Position numbers and translations under genes: made by a program
The notes under the pieces: model-generated
The model's input: the letters and a program-made list of their open reading frames with translations, nothing else
What the model was told of the DNA's origin: nothing
Database searches by the model: none
Assembly: GCA_022705135.1 (NCBI GenBank)
Contig: JAKJFA010000019.1
Span: forward strand, 1 to 36,523
Direction: 5' to 3'
From: Pseudomonadota bacterium
GTDB taxonomy: Bacteria > Pseudomonadota > Gammaproteobacteria > Burkholderiales > Rhodocyclaceae
Length of the DNA stretch: 36,523 nt
Shown: piece by piece, positions 18,792 to 26,350 of the stretch
Layout of the letters: each line of letters opens with the position of its first letter
Position numbering within the stretch: the stretch's first letter is position 1

Positions 18792-19698
18792 CATCGTTCT
18801 GTGGACCCCGGAACGGGTTGCCCGGTGGGGCTTTTTTGCGGCCGGCGCCGTGCTGGCAGGGCTGGTTGCCTGGCTGCACTTCATCAGTGGACTGGCCTAC
18901 GATTTTCACTTGCTGTTTATCCTGCCCGTCCTGTTCGTGGCCTGGTTTGCTGGTGCCGTTGCCGGTTGCGTCGTGGCTGTCTTGAGCGTGCTCCTCTGGT
19001 ATTGGGCTGACCGGCTGTTGCTTGGCGCCCAGGTCGAATTTTTCCCCCTTTTGTTTAACAAGGCGATGCGCCTCGCCATCTTTTTGACGGGCGTTTGGTT
19101 GCTGCACCAATTGCGCAAAGTGCTTGAGCGCGAATCCCAACTGGCGCGCGAGGATGCGCTGACCGGACTGCACAGCCGGCGCGAGTTTTACAGTCAGGGC
19201 CGGCGGGCCCTGGCCTTGGCCCACCGTCAGAACGCCCCCTTTACTGCGGTGTTTATCGATCTAGACCGCTTCAAGGAAGTCAATGACACGCTCGGCCATG
19301 AAACGGGCGACCAACTGCTCAAAGCGGTTTCCGCCGCTTTGAGCGCCCATTTGCGCGCCAGCGATATTGCGGGACGTCTGGGTGGCGACGAGTTCGCCCT
19401 GATCCTGACAGGCATGGGTTACGGCCCGGCCGCGCATTACGTCGAGGAACTGCGCCAGCGCCTCTTGCACGCCATGCAGCAGGAGGACTGGCCGGTCACC
19501 TTCAGCATCGGAGTGGCCAGCTATCGGCGGGCGCCGGACGATTTCGAGCGTTTGCTGGCGAGGGCCGATGCGTTGATGTATGAGGTCAAAAACAGCGGCC
19601 GCGACGATATCCTGATCCGCGAATGCAGCCTGTTAGAGCGGCCAGACCCACAACAGCATGGGCAAGCTGACGGCGATGACCAGGATCTCGAGGAGTAG
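18778..19698 (+). CDS. Diguanylate cyclase with N-terminal membrane domain
   Basis: Predicted to make cyclic di-GMP. From ATG 18778 (AGG at 18769-18771) it has 306 residues; an in-frame ATG at 18757 is possible but has no spaced ribosome site. Four hydrophobic helices occupy about 15-110, then a short coiled linker leads to the GGDEF domain (about 122-284). The active site LGGDEF is at 201-206. The RxxD inhibitory site (RASD, 193-196) sits exactly five residues before GGDEF, so product inhibition is expected. The last 21 residues are encoded antisense to the 3' end of the SLC13-type gene. Confidence 0.92.
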   Translation: MGLRNIVLWTPERVARWGFFAAGAVLAGLVAWLHFISGLAYDFHLLFILPVLFVAWFAGAVAGCVVAVLSVLLWYWADRLLLGAQVEFFPLLFNKAMRLAIFLTGVWLLHQLRKVLERESQLAREDALTGLHSRREFYSQGRRALALAHRQNAPFTAVFIDLDRFKEVNDTLGHETGDQLLKAVSAALSAHLRASDIAGRLGGDEFALILTGMGYGPAAHYVEELRQRLLHAMQQEDWPVTFSIGVASYRRAPDDFERLLARADALMYEVKNSGRDDILIRECSLLERPDPQQHGQADGDDQDLEE

Positions 19699-21435
19699 TC
19701 CCAAGCGCCAGTAGTCCCCGAAACGGAAGCCCCCGGGGCCGAGGATGAGGGTATTGTTCTGGTGGCCGATGGGCGTGAGAAAGGCGCAGGAGGCGCCGAT
19801 GGCGACCGCCATCAGGAAGGCGTCTGGATAGACGCCGAGCTGCCGGGCCATGCTGATCGCCAGCGGGCACATGACAGCAGCGGTGGCGGCGTTGTTCATA
19901 AAGTCAGACAGGGTCATGGTGACGATCAGGATCAAGGCGAGGGCAATGACAGGATTGCCTTGGGCCAGGGTTTGCAACATTGCTCCGGCCAGTAGGTCGG
20001 CGGTACCGGTCGTGGCCATCGCGCCCGCGACCGGAATCAATGCGGCCAGCAAGACGACGACGGGCCAATCGACCGCTGTGTAGATTTTGCCCAAGGGCAG
20101 GACGCGCAGCGCCATGAAAGCGAGGACGCCAGCCGAAAACGAAATGGCGGCTGGCAGCAATCCGAAGGCGGCGCCGGCCACGGCAAGCAGCATGATGGCG
20201 GAAGCCATGAATGCCCGGCGTTGGTCGGGCAGCCGGATGGCACGCGCGGCAAGCGGTAAGCAGCCGGACTCGGCGGCGAAATCGGCGATGGCTTCCGCGC
20301 TTCCCTGCACCAGCAGGACATCCCCGGCTTGAAATGTGGTTGAGCGCAAACGTTTGATCGAACGGGCGCCCTGGCGTGACAGAGCCAGCAAGTTGATGCC
20401 ATAGCGGCTGCGCAGTTTCAGGTTGGTGGCGGAACGATTTTGCGTATTTGAACCGGTCATCACCACCAGTTCTTGAAGGACGTGCTCTTCCTGCTCCGGC
20501 TTGTCTTGTTCCGGATCGCGCACTTTCTCGGCGGCACCAGAAGCGTTTGAAGCCTCCTCAAGCTCGAGTCCCAGCGGAGACAGAAGTTCGTTGAGGGATT
20601 TGGGGTCGGCTTCAATGACCAGAATGTCGCCGGAACGCAATTTGAGGCGCGGGCCAGGGGCATTGATGCGGACGCCTTTGCGGACAAAGCCGACGATCTG
20701 TGCGTCGGCTTGTTCCAGCATGGGTTCGACTTCACGCAGGGGGGTCCCGTCCAAAACGCTTTTTTCGGTCAGTCGGACTTCGGTGAAATAGGTGCCGGCG
20801 TCGAAATTGCTGCTGTCGGGACGTTTGCGTTCCGGCACCAGGCGCCAGCCGATGAGCACAAGAAAGAGAATTCCAGCCGAGGCGACCACCAAACCGACCG
20901 GAGTGAAGTCGAACATGGCGAACCCGTCGGAAGCGAGGCGTTGGCGAAAACCCGAGACGATCAGGTTGGGTGGTGTGCCGATCAGGGTGGTCATGCCGCC
21001 CAGGATGGTGCCGAAGGAAAGGGGCATGAGGATTTTGCCGGGAGATAGCCCATATTTTGCCGCAATCTGGATGGCGACGGGCATGAGCAAGGCGAGGGCG
21101 CCAACATTATTCATAAAGGCCGAGAGCAGCGCGCCCAGGCTGGTCAGCGCGGCCAGTGTCACAAGCGGCCCAGCCTGGGCGGGCAAAATACGGCGCGTAA
21201 TGGCGTCGATAGCGCCGGTGCTTTCCAGGCCGGAACTCAGGATGAGAACGCTGGCTACCGTAATAACGGCCGGGTGACCAAAGCCAAGGAAGGCGTTGGA
21301 TGCGGGGAGGAGGCCGCTCAAGACACAAGCGAGCAAAGCGCCGATGGCGACCAGATCATGGCGCCATCGACCCCACAAGAAGAGGGCGATAGTGGCCAGC
21401 AAAATGACGATGATGACGATTTGATCCTGATTCAT
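19633..21435 (-). CDS. SLC13/DASS-type transporter with two central RCK_C (TrkA-C) domains
   Basis: A 600-residue transporter of the divalent-anion:sodium symporter superfamily. Each half has the paired hairpin signature: FMNNVGALALLMP at about 107-119 and SDFMNNAATAAVMCP in the second half, plus GTPPNLIV near 153-160 and SCAFLTPIGHQNNTLI near the end. Two TrkA-C domains (about 215-290 and 318-395) split the membrane halves, a layout seen in the YfbS/SAC1 type of sulfate- or sodium-linked carriers. The substrate is not decidable. The 3' end overlaps the convergent GGDEF gene by 66 bp. Confidence 0.9.
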   Translation of the reverse strand: MNQDQIVIIVILLATIALFLWGRWRHDLVAIGALLACVLSGLLPASNAFLGFGHPAVITVASVLILSSGLESTGAIDAITRRILPAQAGPLVTLAALTSLGALLSAFMNNVGALALLMPVAIQIAAKYGLSPGKILMPLSFGTILGGMTTLIGTPPNLIVSGFRQRLASDGFAMFDFTPVGLVVASAGILFLVLIGWRLVPERKRPDSSNFDAGTYFTEVRLTEKSVLDGTPLREVEPMLEQADAQIVGFVRKGVRINAPGPRLKLRSGDILVIEADPKSLNELLSPLGLELEEASNASGAAEKVRDPEQDKPEQEEHVLQELVVMTGSNTQNRSATNLKLRSRYGINLLALSRQGARSIKRLRSTTFQAGDVLLVQGSAEAIADFAAESGCLPLAARAIRLPDQRRAFMASAIMLLAVAGAAFGLLPAAISFSAGVLAFMALRVLPLGKIYTAVDWPVVVLLAALIPVAGAMATTGTADLLAGAMLQTLAQGNPVIALALILIVTMTLSDFMNNAATAAVMCPLAISMARQLGVYPDAFLMAVAIGASCAFLTPIGHQNNTLILGPGGFRFGDYWRLGLLLEILVIAVSLPMLLWVWPL

Positions 21436-21525
21436 CGGCGTATGGGCCTGGCTTATGATGTAACGCTGCCGGCGGAATGATACGGCTAGGATACAATACC
21501 AGCAGTTAAATTCCAGGTAAGGATC

Positions 21526-22398
21526 ATGCCACAGGGACTTTGGTTAGAGCGGCTGAAGAACGTCCTTGAAGCGCCTTTGCTCAAAATGGGGGGAACCCCT
21601 TTGACGCTGTGGACGCTGCTCTACATTGGCGCGCTGGTCATTCTGCTCTTTTATTTTGCGGCCAAGTTGCGGAGCTGGGTGGCGGATCGTGCTCTGGCAC
21701 GTACGCGCTTCGACATCGGCGCCCGCCAGGCGGCCGGTTCGATGGTGCGTTACTTGATTTTGTTTTTGGGTCTGCTCGTCATTATCCAAACGGCCGGAAT
21801 CGACCTGACCTCGCTCAATGTCCTGGCCGGAGCAGTGGGGATCGGCGTCGGTTTTGGCTTGCAGAACATTGTCGGCAATTTCATCAGCGGGCTCATCATC
21901 ATGTTTGAGCGGCCGATCAAGGTCGGCGACCGTATCGTGGTTGATGACGTCGAGGGTGACGTCGTCGACATCGGGGCGCGCAGCACCGTGGTTCTGACCA
22001 ACGACAATATCAATATCATCGTCCCCAACTCGAAATTCATTACCGAAAACGTCGTGAACTGGAAATATAACGATACCAAGGTGCGTTTCCGCATTCCGGT
22101 CGGTGTGGCCTACGGTAGCGATGTCCGTTTTGTCGAGCGCCTGCTGCTTGAGGTTGCGCAGGCCGAACCGGACGTGCTGGCCGATCCGCCGCCGGTTGTG
22201 CGTTTTCTGGCCTTTGGCGACAGCGCACTGGAACTGGAATTGCGCGTCTGGTCGACCAATGCCGTGAATCGCAAGGGCAAGCTGATCAGTGCCCTGAACT
22301 TCGCCATCTACGACACCTTCCGCGAACATGGAGTGGTGATCCCCTTCCCGCAACGGGAGGTGCATATCCGGTCGCGTCCGGAACAATCGGGTACGTGA
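21526..22398 (+). CDS. MscS family mechanosensitive ion channel
   Basis: A 290-residue small-conductance mechanosensitive channel, opened by membrane tension during osmotic downshock. Three membrane helices lie at about 26-45, 73-90 and 94-124. The last is the glycine/alanine-rich pore helix (LAGAVGIGVGFGLQNIVGNFISG) with the typical FERPIKVGDRI continuation into the cytoplasmic beta domain, and an alpha/beta vestibule follows to the C-terminus. Start ATG 21526 with AAGGA just upstream. It is divergent from the SLC13-type gene across 90 bp. Confidence 0.95.
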   Translation: MPQGLWLERLKNVLEAPLLKMGGTPLTLWTLLYIGALVILLFYFAAKLRSWVADRALARTRFDIGARQAAGSMVRYLILFLGLLVIIQTAGIDLTSLNVLAGAVGIGVGFGLQNIVGNFISGLIIMFERPIKVGDRIVVDDVEGDVVDIGARSTVVLTNDNINIIVPNSKFITENVVNWKYNDTKVRFRIPVGVAYGSDVRFVERLLLEVAQAEPDVLADPPPVVRFLAFGDSALELELRVWSTNAVNRKGKLISALNFAIYDTFREHGVVIPFPQREVHIRSRPEQSGT

Positions 22399-22407
22399 TG
22401 AGCAGCT

Positions 22408-22431
22408 TGCCGCATTTTTTACGGCATTTTT
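22408..22431 (+). terminator. Possible weak terminator after the mscS-type gene
   Basis: A short inverted repeat TGCCG (22408-22412) / CGGCA (22422-22426) with a 9-nt T-rich loop is followed by TTTTT (22427-22431), just after the channel gene stop. The stem is only 5 bp, so the call is tentative. Confidence 0.4.
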
Positions 22432-22487
22432 GACGGTGGGCGTGACTTCTGGAGCGTTTTTCAATAATCTGACGGTATTGCATTCCA

Positions 22488-22512
22488 TGCCGGCGCGAGT
22501 AGCGTGCCGGCA
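22488..22512. promoter_or_regulatory. Strong dyad/hairpin in the leader of the BTAD regulator gene
   Basis: A 10-bp inverted repeat with one G-T wobble: left arm TGCCGGCGCG (22488-22497), loop AGTAG, right arm CGTGCCGGCA (22503-22512). It ends 23-32 bp before the possible start codons. No T-run follows on either strand, so it is not a normal terminator. It could be an operator for the regulator or a 5' leader hairpin; nothing in the sequence decides between them. Confidence 0.55.
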
Positions 22513-22544
22513 GCAAAAGAAATGCATCTGAGGGGATGACTGTT

Positions 22545-25500
22545 GTGAAGTATTCTTTTGCCAGCTCAGCCAAAACGAGCCGGCCGGTGGCGCATGTTGT
22601 CCGCCGTCCAGCCGTGGTTGAGGCCATGAAGCAGAGCCAGGGCGCTTTATTCTGGCTGGTGGCCCCGGCGGGAAGCGGCAAGACCAGTCTTTGTCTTGAC
22701 TATCTGCAAGACAGGGGCTGTCCCTCCGCCTGGGTGCGGCTGGATGAGGCCGATCGTGATCCGGCCAGCTTTTTTTATTACCTGGAACAGGCCATTCTGT
22801 CCGGTGGAATTGCCAGCGACTGGCGGGCACCCACCTTTTTGCCCGAGCATTTGCAGGCTCCGGGCGCGTATACCCGTCTCTTCTTGCGTTCATTGGCACC
22901 GGCAATCGCGCCGGATGCCTGTCTGGTTCTCGACGATGCCTACAACTGTCAGGATGCGCCGTTTTTTGGCGAATTTCTCCGTATCGTGCAAGACGAGCTG
23001 CCCCCAGGCGTGCACATTCTCATCTGCAGCCGGGCCGCTCCGCCCGCTGTCTGCGCCAAGGCCCTGGCCTACGGTGCCATGGTCGAGATCGACAGCGCCC
23101 GCCTGTCCTTCTCCCAAGAGGAAACCGAACGTCTTCTGGCGGTGCTGGGGGTCGAAGATGCGGCCGGGAAGAGTGAAGCGGTATTCGAGGCCTCGCAAGG
23201 CTGGGCGGTGGCCATTGTCCTGATGGCGACCTGGTTGCAGCGCCGGCCCGAGGCTGCCCGCAATTTCGAGGAACACCTGCCCAATCTGGTGGGCAGTTTT
23301 CTGGCTACTGAGGTTTTTGAGGCATACAGCTCACCGGAGCGTGAACTCCTTCTGGCGATCTGCTGGCTGCCCTATTTTCGCGAGGATTGGGCGGCCAGTC
23401 TGTCGGGTGTTGAGACTGCCGGTGAAATCATTGCCAGGCTGGTGGCCAGCGGCCTGGTGTACGAGTATTCCGGCCGACAGTATTCATTACACCGGCTGTT
23501 CCGCACCTTTTTGCGTGAATGGGCCTGCATCAATGTAGCTGAGGAAAAACGGCTGCAATGGGTTGACCAAAGCGTTCTGCTCATGCTCTCGGACGATGAT
23601 GCCGACGTCGCGGTTGAATTGGCGCTCAAATATGGCCTGTTTGAGCGGGCGGCGGCGTTGATCGAGAACCAGTCGGCCGACCTCTTTGAGGAAGGCCGGC
23701 ACCAGACCCTGGAACGCTGGATCGAGTCCTTGCCGCAGCACTTGCATACCCCCTGGCATGATTACTGGCTGGGTTTGTCTCTTTTCACCAGGGATGCTGC
23801 GCGTTCGCGCGAGGCCTTGCTGCGGGCCTACGTCGCTTTTTCGGATTCGGACAGCCGGCAAAACCGTTATATGGCTTTGAGCTGGATCGTCTCGACCTAT
23901 GCGCTGAATAACCTCAAGAGCGATGTGCCTCTGGTGGAAGTTCTGTCTGAGTATATCGGGTCGGACGATTATGAGCGCCTAACGGATGACAACCTGCGGG
24001 CGCATCTGGCGCAGGCCGTTTTTTCAGGGCTGGCCTTGACTGATCCCGGGCATCCCGATTTCTGCCTGTGGCAGCAAAGAAGCGAGGATGCGCTCGCTCT
24101 CCCGGCCAGCCAGACGATCAAGATCCGGATTCTGGCCTGGCTTGCGATATTAAGCTTCTTGTCCGGGCGTTACCGGCGCATGGACGAACTGTGTGCCCTC
24201 CTCGACGGCCTTCCGGACTTGCAGGAGCTGTCGCCGCACGCCCAGGTTTTGGCGCAGTGTATCCGCGCTCTTGCGATGCTTGTTCATGCCGATCATGCGG
24301 CGCTTCCCCTGGCCTTGAAACAGGCACGCCGCCTTTCGACGGAAACAGGGATTATCAATCTGGACGGAATCAATGCCATGGCCTATGCGGTCAGCCGGGT
24401 GTTGGCGGGAGATGTTGAAGGAGGCGGTGCCATTCTGCAGGAGGCTCTGGCGGCCAATCACACGAAGCACTACTTCATGGGGGTGACGCTCGAACTCGCC
24501 CAGTCCTGGATTACTGCCTGGAAGGGAAGCGGGAGCAGCCTGCAGTTTGCCCACATCATTCGCCAGACCGGGCGCGATTCGGGTCTTATGATGCACGAAA
24601 TTTTGGGGCTGACCAGCGAATGCATTGCTGCGGCCTTACTTGATCTGCCCGACCTTGCAGCGCGCGTGGCCGAGTTGCGCCGGCTTGGCAATTCAGGTTC
24701 CATCCCTTACGCCGCCATCCATGCCGAGCTGCTTGATGCCTGGCGGCTGGCGCGCGCCGGTGACGAAGAGGCCGCCGTGCCCTTTCTTGAGACCGGTTTG
24801 AAGCTGTTGCGCCAACAAAGCGAGGGATTCCTTACCTCGGCAGTTCCACAAATCCTGCAACCGCTTTGTGCGCTGGCCTTGCGACGCAACATCGAACCCG
24901 ATACGGCGCGCGCGCTGATTCGGGTCTTCGGTTTACCGCCGCCGCCGGATTTCCCGGCGTATTGGACTTACCCTGTTCAGATCCGCTGCTTCGGTGGTTT
25001 TGAGCTCCTTATCGGTGGGCGCTCGGTGCCTTCACAGGGCAAATCGAAGCATCGCCAGATGGAATTGATCCGGATGATCGCGGCGCACGCGCCCACGCCC
25101 CTGGCCATGGGGCTGATTTCTGAAATTCTGTGGCCGGATTCTGAGGGCGACGCGGCGCACCACGCCCTCGAAACGACGCTTTCCCGCTTGCGTACGACCC
25201 TAGGCTACAACATCTTCATCGTTGAGCACGGTGCGGTCAGCCTCGATAGGCAGTTCTGCTGGCTGGACACCGTTGTGGCGCACGAAGCGATGCTGTTGTT
25301 GGAGAAACAAGTCAAGCAAAAGGACCGGGGAATGGCTGCCACGGCGCAGACGCTGCTTGACCTCTGCCGCGGCGAACTCCTGTTTGGCGAAGGCGCTGCC
25401 TGGATCGTGGCGCGTCGGGAGTACTGGAACAGCCGGATGACCCGGGCGTTTAGCGCAGTTGCCGCTGCCTTGGTGGCTTCCGGCGCCGCCATCGCCGCAG

Positions 25501-25712
25501 CGCGCCTGCTTGCGCGCGCGCTGGAGATCAACCCGCACAGCGAACTTGTGGTCCATGACTTGATGGACACCTGCCTGAAGGCGGATCTTCATGCTGAGGG
25601 GCTTGCGGCCTACCAGCGGTTTTGCCGGTTTTCCCTGCCCGTTCTGGGCATCGCCGTTCCGGAAAAAATCGAATTGCTGGCGCAGCGCTTGCGCAAGGGG
25701 GGCAATGAGTGA
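22545..25712 (+). CDS. Large STAND-ATPase transcriptional regulator with SARP/BTAD C-terminus
   Basis: A very large regulator of about 1055 residues. Near the N-terminus is a MalT-like STAND NTPase: Walker A APAGSGKT at 40-47 and Walker B VLDD at 128-131. A long helical TPR-like region fills about 350-800. The C-terminus is not a LuxR helix-turn-helix but a SARP-type winged helix (about 809-902: IRCFGGFELLIGG, ILWPD, LSRLRTTLGY) followed by a BTAD domain to the end. GTG 22545 lies 9 nt after AGGGG and is preferred; ATG 22536 abuts that site and would add three residues. The inducer and target genes are unknown, and no operon partner adjoins it. Confidence 0.9.
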   Translation: MKYSFASSAKTSRPVAHVVRRPAVVEAMKQSQGALFWLVAPAGSGKTSLCLDYLQDRGCPSAWVRLDEADRDPASFFYYLEQAILSGGIASDWRAPTFLPEHLQAPGAYTRLFLRSLAPAIAPDACLVLDDAYNCQDAPFFGEFLRIVQDELPPGVHILICSRAAPPAVCAKALAYGAMVEIDSARLSFSQEETERLLAVLGVEDAAGKSEAVFEASQGWAVAIVLMATWLQRRPEAARNFEEHLPNLVGSFLATEVFEAYSSPERELLLAICWLPYFREDWAASLSGVETAGEIIARLVASGLVYEYSGRQYSLHRLFRTFLREWACINVAEEKRLQWVDQSVLLMLSDDDADVAVELALKYGLFERAAALIENQSADLFEEGRHQTLERWIESLPQHLHTPWHDYWLGLSLFTRDAARSREALLRAYVAFSDSDSRQNRYMALSWIVSTYALNNLKSDVPLVEVLSEYIGSDDYERLTDDNLRAHLAQAVFSGLALTDPGHPDFCLWQQRSEDALALPASQTIKIRILAWLAILSFLSGRYRRMDELCALLDGLPDLQELSPHAQVLAQCIRALAMLVHADHAALPLALKQARRLSTETGIINLDGINAMAYAVSRVLAGDVEGGGAILQEALAANHTKHYFMGVTLELAQSWITAWKGSGSSLQFAHIIRQTGRDSGLMMHEILGLTSECIAAALLDLPDLAARVAELRRLGNSGSIPYAAIHAELLDAWRLARAGDEEAAVPFLETGLKLLRQQSEGFLTSAVPQILQPLCALALRRNIEPDTARALIRVFGLPPPPDFPAYWTYPVQIRCFGGFELLIGGRSVPSQGKSKHRQMELIRMIAAHAPTPLAMGLISEILWPDSEGDAAHHALETTLSRLRTTLGYNIFIVEHGAVSLDRQFCWLDTVVAHEAMLLLEKQVKQKDRGMAATAQTLLDLCRGELLFGEGAAWIVARREYWNSRMTRAFSAVAAALVASGAAIAAARLLARALEINPHSELVVHDLMDTCLKADLHAEGLAAYQRFCRFSLPVLGIAVPEKIELLAQRLRKGGNE

Positions 25713-25718
25713 AGGCGC

Positions 25719-25748
25719 AAAAAAAATCCCCCGCCTGTGGGCGGGGGA
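25719..25748 (-). terminator. Rho-independent terminator of the leftward lipid operon (or of a minus-strand small RNA)
   Basis: A perfect 9-bp GC-rich stem, TCCCCCGCC (25727-25735) and GGCGGGGGA (25740-25748) with a 4-nt loop, is flanked on its left by eight A residues (25719-25726). On the minus strand these read as eight U residues directly after the hairpin, a textbook intrinsic terminator. No T-run follows it on the plus strand. Confidence 0.85.
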
Positions 25749-25755
25749 GAAGGAG

Positions 25756-25778
25756 ATCTCGAGCAAAAAAATCGAGAT
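25756..25778. repeat. Hairpin, 7-bp stem with A-rich/U-rich loop
   Basis: ATCTCGA (25756-25762) pairs perfectly with TCGAGAT (25772-25778) around a 9-nt loop containing seven A residues on the plus strand (U residues on the minus strand). Confidence 0.7.
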
Positions 25779-25798
25779 ATGAGGGGACCGGAAAGTCA

Positions 25799-25816
25799 CG
25801 CTGCACTCCTGCAGCG
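25799..25816. repeat. Hairpin, perfect 7-bp stem
   Basis: CGCTGCA (25799-25805), loop CTCC, TGCAGCG (25810-25816). It is the third of the serial stem-loops between the regulator and dgkA. Confidence 0.7.
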
Positions 25817-25851
25817 CGCACAACATTCTTTGCGTTGATTTCAGGGGAGAG

Positions 25852-25876
25852 ATCGGAACCCAAACCTGGGTTCGAT
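25852..25876. repeat. Hairpin, perfect 7-bp stem extended by 3 bp past a bulge
   Basis: GAACCCA (25856-25862), loop AACC, TGGGTTC (25867-25873). After one bulged G, ATC (25852-25854) and GAT (25874-25876) extend the helix. Confidence 0.7.
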
Positions 25877-25981
25877 GACCACCAGCACATCAACAACGGA
25901 CAGGATTTTGGGGCAATTACCCGCACAAATCCCTCACGCGATTAGGTTTTTTTGAGTTTGTGCAAAAATAGCCGCGTTGTC

Positions 25982-26350
25982 TTAAAAAAAGAGGACGCTG
26001 CTCCAGACGGTCGTTACGTTGATGAGTGCGATGAGCACACCGGCGCTGCCGATATCCTTGGCGCGTTTCGACAGGCGGTGGTTTTCCAGCCCAATGCGGT
26101 CGATGGCGGCTTCCACGGCTGAATTGAGCAACTCGACGATGAGCACCAGCAGCACACTGCCGATCATCAGGGCGCGGCCGATGCCGGAGACCGGCCACAG
26201 GATCGCGGCCGGAATGAGTACGATGGCCAACCAGACTTCCTGGCGGAATGCGTCTTCGCAGGCATAGGCGGCCTTGAGGCCGGCGAAGGAGTAAAACAGG
26301 GCATTTTTCAGCCGGGTCAGGCCGGTTTTACCTTTGTATGGGCTTTCCAT
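25982..26350 (-). CDS. dgkA: Diacylglycerol kinase DgkA
   Basis: Small inner-membrane enzyme that phosphorylates diacylglycerol to phosphatidic acid with ATP, returning it to phospholipid synthesis. From ATG 26350 (MESPYKGKTGLTRLKNALFYS) it has 122 residues, matching the E. coli enzyme length. It has three membrane helices, the catalytic signature VELLNSAVEAAIDR at 72-85, and KRAKDIGSAGV at 95-105. It overlaps the end of the upstream glycosyltransferase gene by 34 bp, so the two are likely translationally coupled. In this context it would dispose of or recycle the diacylglycerol made by the PlcP-type enzyme. Confidence 0.95.
   Translation of the reverse strand: MESPYKGKTGLTRLKNALFYSFAGLKAAYACEDAFRQEVWLAIVLIPAAILWPVSGIGRALMIGSVLLVLIVELLNSAVEAAIDRIGLENHRLSKRAKDIGSAGVLIALINVTTVWSSVLFF

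Larger units (their letters stand above)
25713..25981. other. 269-bp intergenic region rich in hairpins
   Basis: No credible protein gene is present. The region holds four inverted repeats: 25727-25748, 25756-25778, 25799-25816 and 25852-25876, plus an imperfect one at 25924-25962. It lies between two convergent transcription units, the BTAD regulator (rightward) and the lipid operon ending in dgkA (leftward). On the minus strand it reads as a 3' untranslated region with serial hairpins ending in a terminator; a small RNA is possible. Confidence 0.6.

Noticed and set aside
22431-22474. TGAC repeats upstream of the BTAD regulator as a Pho box
   Set aside because: The repeats are 12 bp and then 27 bp apart, not in an 11-bp period, and have no matching -10.
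21544-22905. 453-codon minus-strand open frame opposite the MscS gene and the regulator start
   Set aside because: Its composition is rich in His, Arg, Gln and Pro without motifs, and it covers two well-supported plus-strand genes; an antisense artefact.
25727-25748. Terminator for the plus-strand BTAD regulator gene
   Set aside because: On the plus strand the hairpin is followed by GAAGGAG, not a T-run; the U-tract exists only for minus-strand transcripts.
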